From contig NZ_JABJWH010000039.1 in assembly GCF_015265435.1 (NCBI RefSeq), forward strand, positions 1 to 42,925: 42,925 nt of DNA, read 5' to 3'. Source of the stretch: Alloalcanivorax profundimaris. Its GTDB lineage: Bacteria > Pseudomonadota > Gammaproteobacteria > Pseudomonadales > Alcanivoracaceae. Within the stretch, counting starts at the first letter, position 1, and every line of letters begins with the position of its first letter. Below the pieces are notes generated by a model. It ran no database searches. It was not told the origin of the DNA and was given only the letters and a program-made list of their open reading frames with translations. The position numbers were made by a program, and so were the translations under genes. Below, one piece after another: positions 1 to 8,655 of the stretch.

Positions 1-603
1 CTTATACCAGCCGTAATCCACATACCCCTTGTCGAACACCACGATGCTGCTCTTCGGGAAGGCGAACCGCCGTCCCTGCACCAGGTCGTTTTCGTTGCCG
101 TCACTCACCGCCACGAACTCCGGTACATCGGTGCCGTGGTTGAGCCCCACGCTCAGCTTCATGTTGCCCGCGTCCGGCCGATAGGCGGCCCACGGGAACA
201 GCTTCAGCGACAGATCGATGGCGCTGGCATCCAGTGAGTAAAGCGGGTTCTTGAAGCGGAACTTGTGCCGCCCCGGCAGGCTCTTGCAGTGCTGCAGCAA
301 TCGCCCGAAAAGGGCCTGATACAACGCCGCCGGCTGCTTCTCATTGATCCGGGCCAGGGTCGAACGGGGGATCGGCTTGGCGCCCAGGTGGTAGAGCTTG
401 TGGCGCTGGCTTTCCAGGTTCGACTGGATATCCCGCAGGCTTTGCCGACCGGAGAGCTGCGACATGGCCATGCCGACGAACTGATCCCAGCGCGACGCCG
501 AGCGCAGCTTCTGGCCGTGATGGTGCTCCCGCGCCAGCCTCTCAAAGTCATGTCTGGACAGGGGCTTGAGCAGTTGGTGAAACGCGGTGTTATGATGTGA
601 CAA
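1..603 (-). CDS. IS4-family transposase, 5' part (C-terminus beyond window)
   Basis: Reading the minus strand from a TTG at 603 gives 201 continuous residues starting SHHNTAFHQLLKPLSRHDFE, typical of IS4-family transposases with an N-terminal DUF4372-like domain. Further family features are REHHHGQKLRSASRWDQFV near residues 25-45, the first catalytic Asp in YSLDASAIDL, and the second in VVFDKGYVDYGWYK at the window edge. The third catalytic residue (Glu of the Y-R-E-K signature) lies beyond position 1, so intactness cannot be judged. A GGGAGG sequence about 8 bases upstream of the TTG supports this start; no ATG is available nearby. It would catalyse cut-and-paste transposition of its own element. 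Family assignment is by recognition of conserved motifs; the exact IS name is unknown. Confidence 0.88.
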   Translation of the reverse strand, partial: MSHHNTAFHQLLKPLSRHDFERLAREHHHGQKLRSASRWDQFVGMAMSQLSGRQSLRDIQSNLESQRHKLYHLGAKPIPRSTLARINEKQPAALYQALFGRLLQHCKSLPGRHKFRFKNPLYSLDASAIDLSLKLFPWAAYRPDAGNMKLSVGLNHGTDVPEFVAVSDGNENDLVQGRRFAFPKSSIVVFDKGYVDYGWYK

Positions 604-680
604 AGCCTGGACCTCCCGGAATACAAGGTTTTCTCGACAAAAACATTGTACCCGGGTGGTTCAGGCTTTTTCTTTATGTC
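1..680 (-). mobile_element. Right part of an IS4-family insertion sequence (outer boundary uncertain)
   Basis: The element comprises the transposase and its upstream region. Its outer end should lie somewhere in about 610-730, before the lipoprotein gene that ends at 735. The terminal inverted repeat cannot be defined because the other end is outside the window, so 680 is only a nominal boundary. Confidence 0.5.
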
Positions 681-734
681 CCTTCAACTGTGGGACAGCA
701 GTGCCCCGAGGGGCCCCTTTTTCGTTGCCGGGGT

Positions 735-3700
735 TTATTCCTGGATCGACACGCTCTGATAGCTCAGGTTGATGCCGCCCACCGGAATGTTCAGGTTCAC
801 CTTGCCGCCTTCCAGTTCGGAGAGGCTGATCTCCAGGCTCACCTGCTTCGGTTCCTGGTTCTCCAGGGCGATGAACAGCCGGCCGTCGGGCAGGAAGTCC
901 AGGGTCCCTTCCAGGGTGATGTCGTCGATGGGCAGGCTCTTCACGTTGTGGTCCAGGCCCAGGGGCAGGGACAGCGCCGGCGCGTCGAACAGCAGATCGA
1001 AGCGGATCACGAAGCGCGGCGGGTCGCCGGCGGCCGGGTTTTCGCCGGGCAGGATGTAGCCCACCGGCGCCTTGGTGCGGTTGCCGTTCTCGTCGGGCTC
1101 GTAACGCACCCGCATGATGTTGGGGCCGGTGGCGGTGTCGATCGGCACCAGGCCCAGGTTGCCCACCTGGCCGAGCACCGGCTCCTCCAGGCCGAGAATG
1201 TCCAGCACGTCGCCCAGGGTGGTGACCACGCCGTTGAGCAGGCCGCCCACCAGGGGCAGGGTTTCCAGGGTGGTGCCGCCGTCCGTGGTGTCCAGGTCCA
1301 GGCCGATCACGGCGGTGGCGTCCAGATTGGTGAGCGCCACCGTGGTCGGGTAGATGCGCACCGCCACGCCGCCCTGGCCGCCGGTGATTTCATCGGGCAG
1401 GTCCGGGTTCGGGTCGAAGCCGAGAATGTCCGTGTTCAGGGCGCCGGCGATGTACAGCAACCGCTGGGCGTCGCAGTCGGTCTGCGCGCCATCCTCGTAG
1501 GGCGGCGCGCCGCCGAAGCCGCAGCCGGTGTTGGCGGTCACCACCAGGCCCTCGCCGGAGCCGTTGGCGCCGTCCACGTCCGGACGGATGCGGGTGGCGT
1601 TGGGCGGCGTCGGCTCACTGTTGTCGGTGATCGGCGATTCGCCGGTGTCCACCGCGAAGTTGCTGTTCACGTCCACGCTGGGCAGGTTGCTGAGCTCCTG
1701 GAACACATCCTGATTGGTGGGCGCGCCGCGGAACACGATGGCCATGTCCGGGCCGCCGGTCTCCCGGTCGCCGCCCAGCAGGGGCGCGGTCTGCAGGGGC
1801 AGGCCCGCCTCGGAGCAGATCACGCCGGCGGCGCAGCCGCTTTCCTGGGAACCCAGGGTGTAGCGGTACAGACCGCCCACTTCCCAGGGGGCGTTGGGCA
1901 GGAAGGTGAGCGCCCGGGTTTCCCGTTGCAGCACGCCGGGCACCGCTTCCAGGCAGGTGCCGTTCTGGTCGATGCGCTCCACGCGCACGCTGCCGTCGCC
2001 GCAGCTCTGGCCCAGGGTCAGGCTGGCCGGGTCCATGTTCTGGGAGAAGCGCACCCGGATCGGCCGGTTGGCGGGCAGGTCGTCGATGGGCAGATCGTCC
2101 AGCGCCTGTTGCTCGCTGTCGGAGCTGGATGACAGGCACACGCCCTGGGTGCCCTGGCCGTTGAAGGCGTTCAGGTCGATCTCCTCGGAGCTGGCGCAGG
2201 GGAAGCCCGGGTACACCACCATGGCGAAGGGCCCGCGCACCACGCTGTCGCCGTCCACGTTCTCCACGTACTCGGGCAGGGAGAAGGTCAGGGTATCGCC
2301 GCCCTCCACGCGGTTGATCGGTTGCAGCGCGTTGCCGGACAGGTCGGTGATGCCGGCGGTGGCGGTGACCGCGTACTGCACGCCGTAATTGACCGGGTCG
2401 TCCGGAGTGATCACCAGGGCGTTGCCGTTCAGGTACCAGGAGAACGGCTCGCTGGCGCCGCCCTTGGTCAGGCGCAGGGTGTCGCCGGGTACGATGGAGC
2501 CGGTTTCCAGGGTTTCGTCGAACTGCAGCACGATGGGCTCGCCGGGGACCATGCGGTCCGCCACCAGGCCCGGCTGCCAGGACAGGCGCAGCTGGCCGTC
2601 CTGGGTGATGGCCTGCAGTCGCGGCCCGGTGTTGTCCTCGATCGGCTGCGGCGCCGTGGTCTGATCCGCGTAGGACTCCATGCGGAAGCTGAGCAGGCCG
2701 TAGTTGGTTTCCACGCCCAGCACCCGCGGTTCCACCACGGTGAGAGCATCGGCGCTCAGGCGGCCGTCCACCACCCGGGCGCGGCCGATCAGCTCCAGGT
2801 GCACCAGGTTCTGGGTGAAGGCGCCGTTGGCGCGGGCGTCGGCGGTGGTGGTGGCCACGTCCATGAACAGCCGCAGGGCGCGATCCGCGCTGTCACGGTT
2901 GGACAGCGGGTTGGGGTACAGGTAGCCGGTGGCGTCGGTGATCATCTCCACGGTCACGTCGCCGGAGTTGAAGCCCACCGGTACCTGGCCGCCGATGATC
3001 ACTTCCAGGGCGTCGCCCACCAGGCGCGAGCCGCGTTTTACCCGCAGCGGCGTCACCGTGGGGAAATTGGGCTGGAAGGCCAGCTCGCCGAACACGTTGC
3101 CGGTCTGCTTGGAGGCGGTCTGGTCGGCCAGGATGGTGCCCCGCACCGGCACGCAGTTGATCGGGTCGCCGGTGAGCGGCGAGGTGCGCACGCCTTCGTC
3201 CAGGCAGCCGAGAGCGGGGTCCGCCGCCGGCACCTCGGTGACCAGCACCGCCCGTTCGCCGGTGGGGGACGTGGTGTCGCGGGGCACCACCTCCCGCTCG
3301 AACGGCGCGATGGTCTCGCCGAAGCGGCTGGTCAGGCCGTTCACGCTGAGCGTGTAGGTGGCGCCCGGGGTCATGTCCTCCACCGGGTCCACGGTGATGG
3401 CATTGCCCTGGGCCACCAGCACCGCCGGAACCAGCTCGCCGGCGCGGGTAAGCTGGATGGTGTCGCCGTACACGGCGCTGCTCTGGTCCATCGGGTGGCT
3501 GGTGCGCAGCCGGAACGCGGAGAAGTCCATGGTCCCGAACCGCTCATCGTCCGGGAAGATCTCCGCCACCTCGAAGTCCGCCGTTTCCTGCTGCTGGCGT
3601 ACCGGGCCCTGCACGGCGGCCCGGGTAGTGAAGTTCAGGGCGCCGTCGGGGGGTACCACTTCCTGGTCGTCGATGACGATGTCGCGCAGCACCACGGTGT

Positions 3701-4034
3701 AATCGGTGATCGGGTCCAGCGCCGAGGTCGGCGCCAGCACCACGCCGCGCCCGTTGTTCACCGAGCGCAGGTCGAACGCCACCGGGTTGCCGTTATCGTC
3801 CAGGAACTGGAAGTTGGCGGCGCTGGGCGACACCGGGGTGGCGAAGCTGAACACCACCGGGGCGTTGGGGGCGACGTCCGCCTGGCCATCCAGGGGGTAG
3901 GAGAAGAACAGCGCGGCGCTGCTGCTATCCGGGGCGCGCGGTACCGCGCCGCCGCCACCGCCTCCGCCGCTGCCGCCGCAGCCGGCCAGCGCCAGGGCGG
4001 CGCTCAGTGTTGCTGTCGCAAGATAAGGACGCAT
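735..4034 (-). CDS. Large Ig-like (Big_5) domain lipoprotein, AupB-like
   Basis: A 1099-residue protein with a lipoprotein signal peptide: hydrophobic residues 5-18 and lipobox LAGC with Cys19, followed by a glycine-rich linker. At least three Big_5-type Ig-like segments can be read, each with the 'P-x-x-G-x-x-D-V-x-x-x-x-P-V/I-x-x-x-F' style opening (about residues 45-70, 480-520 and 655-680). It is clearly paralogous to the lipoprotein at 23290-26385: both share long collinear stretches, such as LGCLDEGVRTSPLTGDPINC against LGCLDDGVRTSPITGDAINC. That paralogue follows a FadL porin gene; this copy stands alone beside an IS element. SD AGAGGTG precedes the ATG. It is probably anchored on the periplasmic side of a membrane. 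A role in hydrophobic-substrate uptake is inferred only from the paralogue's context. Confidence 0.85.
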   Translation of the reverse strand: MRPYLATATLSAALALAGCGGSGGGGGGGAVPRAPDSSSAALFFSYPLDGQADVAPNAPVVFSFATPVSPSAANFQFLDDNGNPVAFDLRSVNNGRGVVLAPTSALDPITDYTVVLRDIVIDDQEVVPPDGALNFTTRAAVQGPVRQQQETADFEVAEIFPDDERFGTMDFSAFRLRTSHPMDQSSAVYGDTIQLTRAGELVPAVLVAQGNAITVDPVEDMTPGATYTLSVNGLTSRFGETIAPFEREVVPRDTTSPTGERAVLVTEVPAADPALGCLDEGVRTSPLTGDPINCVPVRGTILADQTASKQTGNVFGELAFQPNFPTVTPLRVKRGSRLVGDALEVIIGGQVPVGFNSGDVTVEMITDATGYLYPNPLSNRDSADRALRLFMDVATTTADARANGAFTQNLVHLELIGRARVVDGRLSADALTVVEPRVLGVETNYGLLSFRMESYADQTTAPQPIEDNTGPRLQAITQDGQLRLSWQPGLVADRMVPGEPIVLQFDETLETGSIVPGDTLRLTKGGASEPFSWYLNGNALVITPDDPVNYGVQYAVTATAGITDLSGNALQPINRVEGGDTLTFSLPEYVENVDGDSVVRGPFAMVVYPGFPCASSEEIDLNAFNGQGTQGVCLSSSSDSEQQALDDLPIDDLPANRPIRVRFSQNMDPASLTLGQSCGDGSVRVERIDQNGTCLEAVPGVLQRETRALTFLPNAPWEVGGLYRYTLGSQESGCAAGVICSEAGLPLQTAPLLGGDRETGGPDMAIVFRGAPTNQDVFQELSNLPSVDVNSNFAVDTGESPITDNSEPTPPNATRIRPDVDGANGSGEGLVVTANTGCGFGGAPPYEDGAQTDCDAQRLLYIAGALNTDILGFDPNPDLPDEITGGQGGVAVRIYPTTVALTNLDATAVIGLDLDTTDGGTTLETLPLVGGLLNGVVTTLGDVLDILGLEEPVLGQVGNLGLVPIDTATGPNIMRVRYEPDENGNRTKAPVGYILPGENPAAGDPPRFVIRFDLLFDAPALSLPLGLDHNVKSLPIDDITLEGTLDFLPDGRLFIALENQEPKQVSLEISLSELEGGKVNLNIPVGGINLSYQSVSIQE

Positions 4035-4268
4035 GGAACACCTCTTATTGGAGTTATTGCTTCATATGCAATTCATAAAGCAAAACCGGGGTGCCCTGCC
4101 GTATGAAAAAGGTTGGGAAGCGTTCGCTGAGCGGCGGGAAATTTGCCGAACGTAGTCTTGGGTTGCGGAACGTAACGGCCCGGTTAAGGGCCGGCGGGGC
4201 GGGTAACCCGCGGTCCACCGGCGGGGTGCGCGGGGGTCAAGGCCGGGCGGGCGTCCGGCCTGGGGCGG

Positions 4269-4922
4269 TCAGTACCGCGATACGCCGCCGCCTTCGCCCA
4301 CCAGCACCACGTCCGCCGGGCGGCGGGCGAACAGGCCATTGGTGACCACGCCGGTGATGTTGTTGAGGGTGGTTTCCAGCTCGATGGGGTTGAGGATGTC
4401 CAGGCCGTGCACGTCCAGGATCAGGTTGCCGTTGTCGGTGACGAAGCCGTCCCGGTATTCCGGGCGCCCGCCCAGGCCCACCAGCTTGCGCGCCACGTAG
4501 GAGCGCGCCATGGGAATCACCTCCACCGGCAGCGGGAAGGCGCCCAGCCGCGCCACCTTCTTGGAGCCGTCGACGATGCACACGAACTCCCGGGCCGCCG
4601 CGGCGACGATCTTCTCCCGGGTGAGGGCGCCGCCGCCACCCTTGATCATCTCGCGGTGGGCGTTGACCTCGTCGGCGCCGTCCACGTACACCGGCAGGCT
4701 GTCCACGTCGTTGAGTTCCAGCACCGCGATGCCGTGGCCGCGCAGGCGTTCGGCGGTGGCCTCGGAACTGGCCACGGCGCCGGCGATGCGGTCCTTCATG
4801 GCCGCCAGGCCGTCAATGAAGTGGTTGGCGGTGGAGCCGGTGCCCACGCCCACCACTTCGCCTTCCACCACGTAGCGCAGGGCCGCCTCGGCCACCTGCT
4901 TTTTCAGCGCGTCCTGATCCAT
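4269..4922 (-). CDS. rpiA: Ribose-5-phosphate isomerase A
   Basis: Interconverts ribose 5-phosphate and ribulose 5-phosphate in the non-oxidative pentose phosphate pathway; cytosolic. The 217-residue product begins [14 protein letters not shown] and carries the RpiA signatures [14 protein letters not shown] (phosphate loop), DGADEV (catalytic Asp region), [14 protein letters not shown] and [11 protein letters not shown]. The ATG at 4922 is preferred to an upstream in-frame ATG at 4997 because AGGAAGG lies just in front of it and the length then matches the usual 217-223 residues. It is transcribed divergently from ilvA, with 117 bases between them. It ends in GEGGGVSRY, slightly different from the commoner C-terminus but not suspicious. 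Confidence 0.97.
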   Translation of the reverse strand: MDQDALKKQVAEAALRYVVEGEVVGVGTGSTANHFIDGLAAMKDRIAGAVASSEATAERLRGHGIAVLELNDVDSLPVYVDGADEVNAHREMIKGGGGALTREKIVAAAAREFVCIVDGSKKVARLGAFPLPVEVIPMARSYVARKLVGLGGRPEYRDGFVTDNGNLILDVHGLDILNPIELETTLNNITGVVTNGLFARRPADVVLVGEGGGVSRY

Positions 4923-5039
4923 TCGAACCTTCCTCTCTGCGTCGAGGCGGATTATACGGGCCGTCATGTGGACGCTCCAGGGGCGCGGCTCGTACACTAG
5001 CGGTTTGCGCTCGCGCCTTTTCCAGCTTTCGGATACCCC

Positions 5040-6557
5040 ATGCTAGATCAATACGTGAAACGGATTCTCCAATCCCGCGTCTATGACGTGGCCCATGAAA
5101 CCCCGATCCATGCCGCGCCGCTGATTTCCAAGCGCATCGGCAACCGGGTGTTGCTGAAACGGGAGGATCTGCAGCCGGTGTTCTCGTTCAAGCTGCGCGG
5201 CGCCTACAACAAGGTGGCCAACCTGCCGGACAAGCAGCGCCAGCGCGGCGTGATCTGCGCTTCCGCCGGCAACCACGCCCAGGGCCTGGCCCTGGCGGCC
5301 AGCGCCATGGGCGTGCGCGCGGTGATCGTGATGCCGCGCACCACCCCGGAGATCAAGGTCAAATCCGTGCGCCAGCGCGGCGGCAAGGTGGTGCTCCACG
5401 GCGACGGCTTCGACGAGGCCCTGGCCCACGCCCGCAAGCTGGAAGAGAAGGAAGGCCTGACCTTCGTGCACCCCTACGACGATCCGGACGTGATCGCCGG
5501 CCAGGGCACCGTGGGCATGGAGATCCTGCGCCAGCAAAGCCGGGATCTGGACGCCATCTTCATCCCGGTGGGCGGCGGCGGCCTGGCCGCCGGCGTGGCC
5601 GCCTACGTGAAGTACGTGCGTCCGGACGTGAAAATCATCGCCGTGGAGCCCGAGGACGCCGCCTGCCTGAAGGTGGCCCTGGAGCGCCAGCGCCGGGTCA
5701 GCCTCTCCGAGGTGGGCCTGTTCGCCGACGGCGTGGCGGTCAAGCAGATCGGCAAGGAAACCTTCCGGGTGCTGCGCGACCACGTGGACGAGGTGGTCAC
5801 CGCCACCACCGACGAAATCTGCGCCGCCATCAAGGACTCCTTCGAGGACACCCGCTCCATCTGCGAACCCGCCGGCGCCCTGGCCCTGGCCGGCCTGAAG
5901 AACTGGGTGCACAAGCATGGGGCGGAGAACAAAACGCTGGTGGCGATCCAGAGCGGCGCCAACGTGAACTTCGATCGCCTGCGCCACATCTCCGAACGCT
6001 CCGAGGTGGGCGAGCAGCGCGAGGCGATTCTGGCGGTGACCATCCCCGAGAAACCGGGCGCCTACCGCAATTTCCTGCAGGTGGTGGGGCGCCGCAGCAT
6101 CACCGAGTTCAACTACCGTTACGCCGGCGAGCACGACGCCAACATCTTCGTGGGCATCCAGATCCGCCCGGGTGGCACGGACCTTGCTCCACTGTTGGAG
6201 GAGCTGCGCGACGCCGGCTATCCGGTGGTGGATATGACCGGCAACGAGATGGCCAAGCTGCACATCCGCCATATGGTGGGCGGCCACACCTCGCGCCAGG
6301 ATCTGGACGAGATGCTGTTCCGGGTGGAATTCCCGGAGCGTCCCGGGGCGCTGCTGAAGTTTCTCATGTCCCTGGGGCAGAAGTGGAACATCAGCCTGTT
6401 CCACTACCGTAACCACGGGGCCGCCTACGGGCGGGTGCTGGTGGGCTTCCAGGTGCCGTTCGGGGACCGGGGCAACCTGCGCAAGGACCTCAAGAAGGTG
6501 CCTTATCCGATGGTGGAGGAGAGCGACAACCCGGCCTACCGGCTGTTTTTGAACTAA
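5040..6557 (+). CDS. ilvA: Threonine ammonia-lyase, biosynthetic (threonine deaminase)
   Basis: PLP enzyme converting threonine to 2-oxobutanoate and ammonia, the committed step of isoleucine synthesis. The 505-residue length fits the long, allosteric biosynthetic form. Visible motifs are the PLP lysine Lys51 in [22 protein letters not shown] at about 75-84 and the glycine-rich phosphate loop [12 protein letters not shown]. Two ACT-like regulatory domains fill roughly residues 325-505 ([16 protein letters not shown] and [16 protein letters not shown] mark their starts). These are expected to bind isoleucine or valine. It is divergent from rpiA, and no downstream gene shares its operon. Confidence 0.97.
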   Translation: MLDQYVKRILQSRVYDVAHETPIHAAPLISKRIGNRVLLKREDLQPVFSFKLRGAYNKVANLPDKQRQRGVICASAGNHAQGLALAASAMGVRAVIVMPRTTPEIKVKSVRQRGGKVVLHGDGFDEALAHARKLEEKEGLTFVHPYDDPDVIAGQGTVGMEILRQQSRDLDAIFIPVGGGGLAAGVAAYVKYVRPDVKIIAVEPEDAACLKVALERQRRVSLSEVGLFADGVAVKQIGKETFRVLRDHVDEVVTATTDEICAAIKDSFEDTRSICEPAGALALAGLKNWVHKHGAENKTLVAIQSGANVNFDRLRHISERSEVGEQREAILAVTIPEKPGAYRNFLQVVGRRSITEFNYRYAGEHDANIFVGIQIRPGGTDLAPLLEELRDAGYPVVDMTGNEMAKLHIRHMVGGHTSRQDLDEMLFRVEFPERPGALLKFLMSLGQKWNISLFHYRNHGAAYGRVLVGFQVPFGDRGNLRKDLKKVPYPMVEESDNPAYRLFLN

Positions 6558-6927
6558 GCCCGGGCCGGTCTGTCCGAACTTTCGATGCCCGCCCACGGGT
6601 GGCGCGACCTAGGCATGAATTTGCCGTGAAAGCGCCGTGATCTTTGTGAGTTGGCGGGGAGTTTTGTTAAGAAGCGTGAGCATTGGCCCCTAACTGCTTG
6701 ACTTGATTGGGGGTTGCTGTTGAATTTTGACACCGTTCTCATTCTGTTACGAAAAAGATGTCGTACCATTGTGAGTCTTTCGTCCGATATGGACACAGGG
6801 GATACGGGAAATTCCGCGCCGGCGTGGCCGGGCCACGCCCCATAAAGCGGAATTCCGTTGTTTTCTTCGTACCGCGCCACGGGGCCCGTCCGGCTCCCGG
6901 CCTTGAATTTTGGGGATTTGCAGCACA
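6558..6927. other. 370-base intergenic region after ilvA
   Basis: No convincing gene was found on either strand; the reading frames crossing it have no recognisable content. A TTGACA hexamer at 6727-6732 could be a -35 box for the small gene starting at 6928, but no good -10 lies at 16-18 bases, so this remains unproven. Confidence 0.5.
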
Positions 6928-7074
6928 ATGAAGAAGAAGCCCGACGCCCTCGTCGTTCTTGCTTTCGTATTCGCAATCGGGGTTCTGGTCAGCACGCTGA
7001 CCCACGGCGGCAACGACGCCGATCTGGAGCGCTTCGCCAACTCGGCGGGCGTCAAGGTCAGCGTCAGCCGGTAA
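6928..7074 (+). CDS. Small single-pass membrane peptide, 48 residues, unknown function
   Basis: ATG at 6928 to TAA at 7072. The product starts MKKKPDALVVLAFVFAIGVL, a positively charged N-terminus followed by one hydrophobic helix (about residues 8-24). A short polar tail with an acidic patch (GGNDADLERF) ends in KVSVSR. The charge pattern predicts an N-in, C-out inner-membrane peptide or an uncleaved signal anchor. A GGGGA stretch lies about 11 bases upstream, a weak SD. It stops 5 bases before the 3' end of the convergent fthC gene. The family is not recognised; the composition and third-position GC look like real coding sequence. Confidence 0.62.
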   Translation: MKKKPDALVVLAFVFAIGVLVSTLTHGGNDADLERFANSAGVKVSVSR

Positions 7075-7079
7075 CCCGC

Positions 7080-7667
7080 TCAGTCCGTGATCACCCGGTC
7101 CAGCGGCCGGTCCCAGGCGGCTTCCGCCAGCCGGGGCAGGCGCTGGAACCGGAACGCCACGCCCACCAGCAGGGGGCGCCGGGGCCGGCGCGCCAGATCG
7201 GCCAACGCCCGGTCATAGAACCCGCCCCCCATGCCGAGCCGGTGGCCCCGGTCATCGAAGCCCACCAGCGGCACCAGAATGGCGTCCAGCGCCCAGGCGG
7301 CCCGGGCCCGCTCCCTGCGGCGCGGCTCGCCGATGCCGAAGCGGTTGGCGCGCAGCCGCCGCTCCGTTCGCCACAGCCGGAAATGCATGTGCCCCCGGCG
7401 TACCCGGTCCAGCGCCGGCAGATACAGCCGCGCCCCCTCGAAACGGGCCGCCGCCAGACCCGGCAGCGGGTCCAGCTCGCCGTCGCCGGCCAGATACAGG
7501 GCCACCTCGCCGAACCGCCGCGGGCCCAGGGCCCGGGACAGATTGCGCGCGAACCGGTGTTCCGCGCGACGCCGCTCACCGGCGGGCAGCGCCCGCCGCC
7601 GCGCCCGAAGGGCCCGCCGCCTTTGCTGTCGTGAAGGTTCAGAACTCATAAAAAGGAAGGCGTCCAT
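7080..7667 (-). CDS. fthC: 5-formyltetrahydrofolate cyclo-ligase (YgfA family)
   Basis: Uses ATP to convert 5-formyl-THF to 5,10-methenyl-THF, returning folate to the one-carbon pool. The 195-residue protein shows the family pattern: a basic N-terminus with RRxxRxxRRxLP-type spacing, LYLPALDRVRRGHMHFRLW in the middle, and the C-terminal substrate/ATP motif VPLVGFDDRGHRLGMGGGFYDRAL. The ATG at 7667 is chosen because AGGCG precedes it; an ATG at 7649 has no SD. It lies directly downstream of 6S RNA on the same strand, the arrangement in Escherichia coli (ssrS-ygfA) and many gammaproteobacteria, so the two probably share a transcript. Confidence 0.93.
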   Translation of the reverse strand: MDAFLFMSSEPSRQQRRRALRARRRALPAGERRRAEHRFARNLSRALGPRRFGEVALYLAGDGELDPLPGLAAARFEGARLYLPALDRVRRGHMHFRLWRTERRLRANRFGIGEPRRRERARAAWALDAILVPLVGFDDRGHRLGMGGGFYDRALADLARRPRRPLLVGVAFRFQRLPRLAEAAWDRPLDRVITD

Positions 7668-7718
7668 GGATAGCGCCTGGCGCCCTTAAGCGCGCCGCTA
7701 CCCACTGTCTTATTAAGC

Positions 7719-7908
7719 GTGCTCCCCGAACCGCCGCTGCGGGTGTGGCCCTTGAACCGAAAGGTTCAAGGCGGAGACCTCAGGCTGATGCCCTCAGGCT
7801 TTCCGCTCGGTGGCGGACATGCACACAGGCACGCCAATTTGGTCCCCTGGGTGTAAAGCATCGGCTCAGGGACATAACCCGTCTGGCGCACGGTCCAGGG
7901 AGCACTTG
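7719..7908 (-). ncRNA. ssrS: 6S RNA
   Basis: The minus strand carries the gammaproteobacterial 6S signatures in order: GCAAGTGCTCCCTGG at the 5' closing stem, GTCCCTGAGCCGAT, CCTTGAACC-loop-GGTTCAAGG, then GCAGCGGCGGTTCGGGGAGC closing the long hairpin. The ends pair as expected for a rod with a central bulge mimicking an open promoter, which binds sigma-70 RNA polymerase in stationary phase. About 190 nt fits the usual 180-190. It sits between zapA and fthC, its conserved position. The ends are estimated to within a few bases. Confidence 0.95.
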
Positions 7909-7914
7909 CGAGCG

Positions 7915-7920
7915 AGTATA
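7915..7920 (-). promoter_or_regulatory. -10 box of the 6S RNA promoter
   Basis: The minus-strand hexamer TATACT lies 6-7 bases before the inferred 5' end of 6S RNA, inside the short gap to zapA. It matches the sigma-70 -10 consensus at 5 of 6 positions. The -35 was not assigned. Confidence 0.65.
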
Positions 7921-7939
7921 ACAGGGCGGGCGGGGTCGG

Positions 7940-8263
7940 TCAGGGCTTGACAGACGTCTCCGTGTCGCCTTCCTCGAAGGCGCGGATTTCGTTTTCCAGG
8001 CGGTTGAGCAGGGCCTCCACCCGGGCGTCGCTGTCGGCGTCGCCGCCGATGCGTTCACGGGCTTCCAGCAGTTCGTGGCTCATGTTCAGGGCGGCCATGA
8101 TGGCGATGCGCTCCAGGCCGATCACATTGGCCTGGCGGACTTCCCGCATCTGGTCGTCCAGGTAGCGGGCGGCGCGCAGCAGATTGTCCTGCTCGCCGGG
8201 CGGGCAGGCGACCCGGTATTCCTTATCGAGCAGGTGGATGACCAGGGAGCTGTCGCTGCTCAT
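7940..8263 (-). CDS. zapA: Cell division protein ZapA
   Basis: FtsZ-ring associated protein that cross-links FtsZ filaments at midcell. The 107-residue length and sequence fit ZapA: an N-terminal beta region with VIHLLDKEYRVACPPGE, then YLDDQMREVR, then IAIMAALNMSHELLEAR leading into the C-terminal coiled coil. Its ATG overlaps the stop of the zapB-like gene by 4 bases (ATGA), so the two are translationally coupled. 6S RNA and fthC follow on the same strand. Confidence 0.95.
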   Translation of the reverse strand: MSSDSSLVIHLLDKEYRVACPPGEQDNLLRAARYLDDQMREVRQANVIGLERIAIMAALNMSHELLEARERIGGDADSDARVEALLNRLENEIRAFEEGDTETSVKP

Positions 8264-8475
8264 GAATCCTCCTGCTCCAGGGAACGAAGACGCGTTATGA
8301 TGGCCTCCACGCGGCTTTTCGCCAGATCGTTCTTCTTGATCAACTGGGTGCGTTCGTCGAGCAGACGGGTCTCGCGTTCACGCAGCAGGCGGTTTTCCTG
8401 GCGCAGGTGCGCGGAAATCCGCAGCAACTCGTCCACGCGGGCTTCCAGTTGCCGGAGTTGTTGGTCCGTCGTCAT
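8260..8475 (-). CDS. ZapB-like coiled-coil protein (TIGR02449 family)
   Basis: A 71-residue, almost entirely helical, highly charged protein with heptad-like leucines (LRQLEARVDELLRISAHLRQ onwards) and no Cys. This is the short coiled-coil family normally found immediately upstream of zapA in pseudomonad-like gammaproteobacteria and described as ZapB-like. It probably acts with ZapA at the division ring, an inference from position and fold. The start codon is ATG at 8475; the end overlaps zapA by 4 bases. Confidence 0.88.
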   Translation of the reverse strand: MTTDQQLRQLEARVDELLRISAHLRQENRLLRERETRLLDERTQLIKKNDLAKSRVEAIITRLRSLEQEDS

Positions 8476-8655
8476 GGCAAATTGGTCGCTGTTCGCCTAA
8501 TGTTACGCCCCTGGGTTAAGCCCCCGATCCGGGCCCGATTTCGCCGGCATTGACGGCTTTTTGTACTATAGGTGGGGCCCCGGTAAGGGTCAACGAAATT
8601 CCAAGGCGCAAGAATCACTTAGCGCCGTTTCCGTAAAGAGTGGCTGAACATTCCC

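Noticed and set aside
550-582. An 11-residue match (MSGQGLEQLVK) between a plus-strand frame here and the start of FdsD at 13351.
   Set aside because: Here the frame is the complement of the conserved transposase segment HQLLKPLSRHD, which is the real coding strand. Codons differ at most synonymous sites, and nothing else around the match is shared, so it is taken as coincidence.
713-721. GGGGCCCCTTTTT just after the lipoprotein stop as its terminator.
   Set aside because: The T run is on the plus strand, whereas the lipoprotein gene is on the minus strand, so it cannot serve as an intrinsic terminator for that gene.
597-2132. Long open frame on the plus strand opposite the lipoprotein gene.
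   Set aside because: It is rich in His, Gly, Val and Gln runs without any domain, typical of the complement of a GC-rich gene. The minus-strand frame has a signal peptide, a lipobox and a paralogue.
5043-6596. A 517-codon open frame on the minus strand opposite ilvA.
   Set aside because: Antisense artefact of high GC third positions; ilvA is unmistakable on the other strand. The same applies to the long antisense frames opposite pepP (8590-10338) and fdsA (13247-16621).
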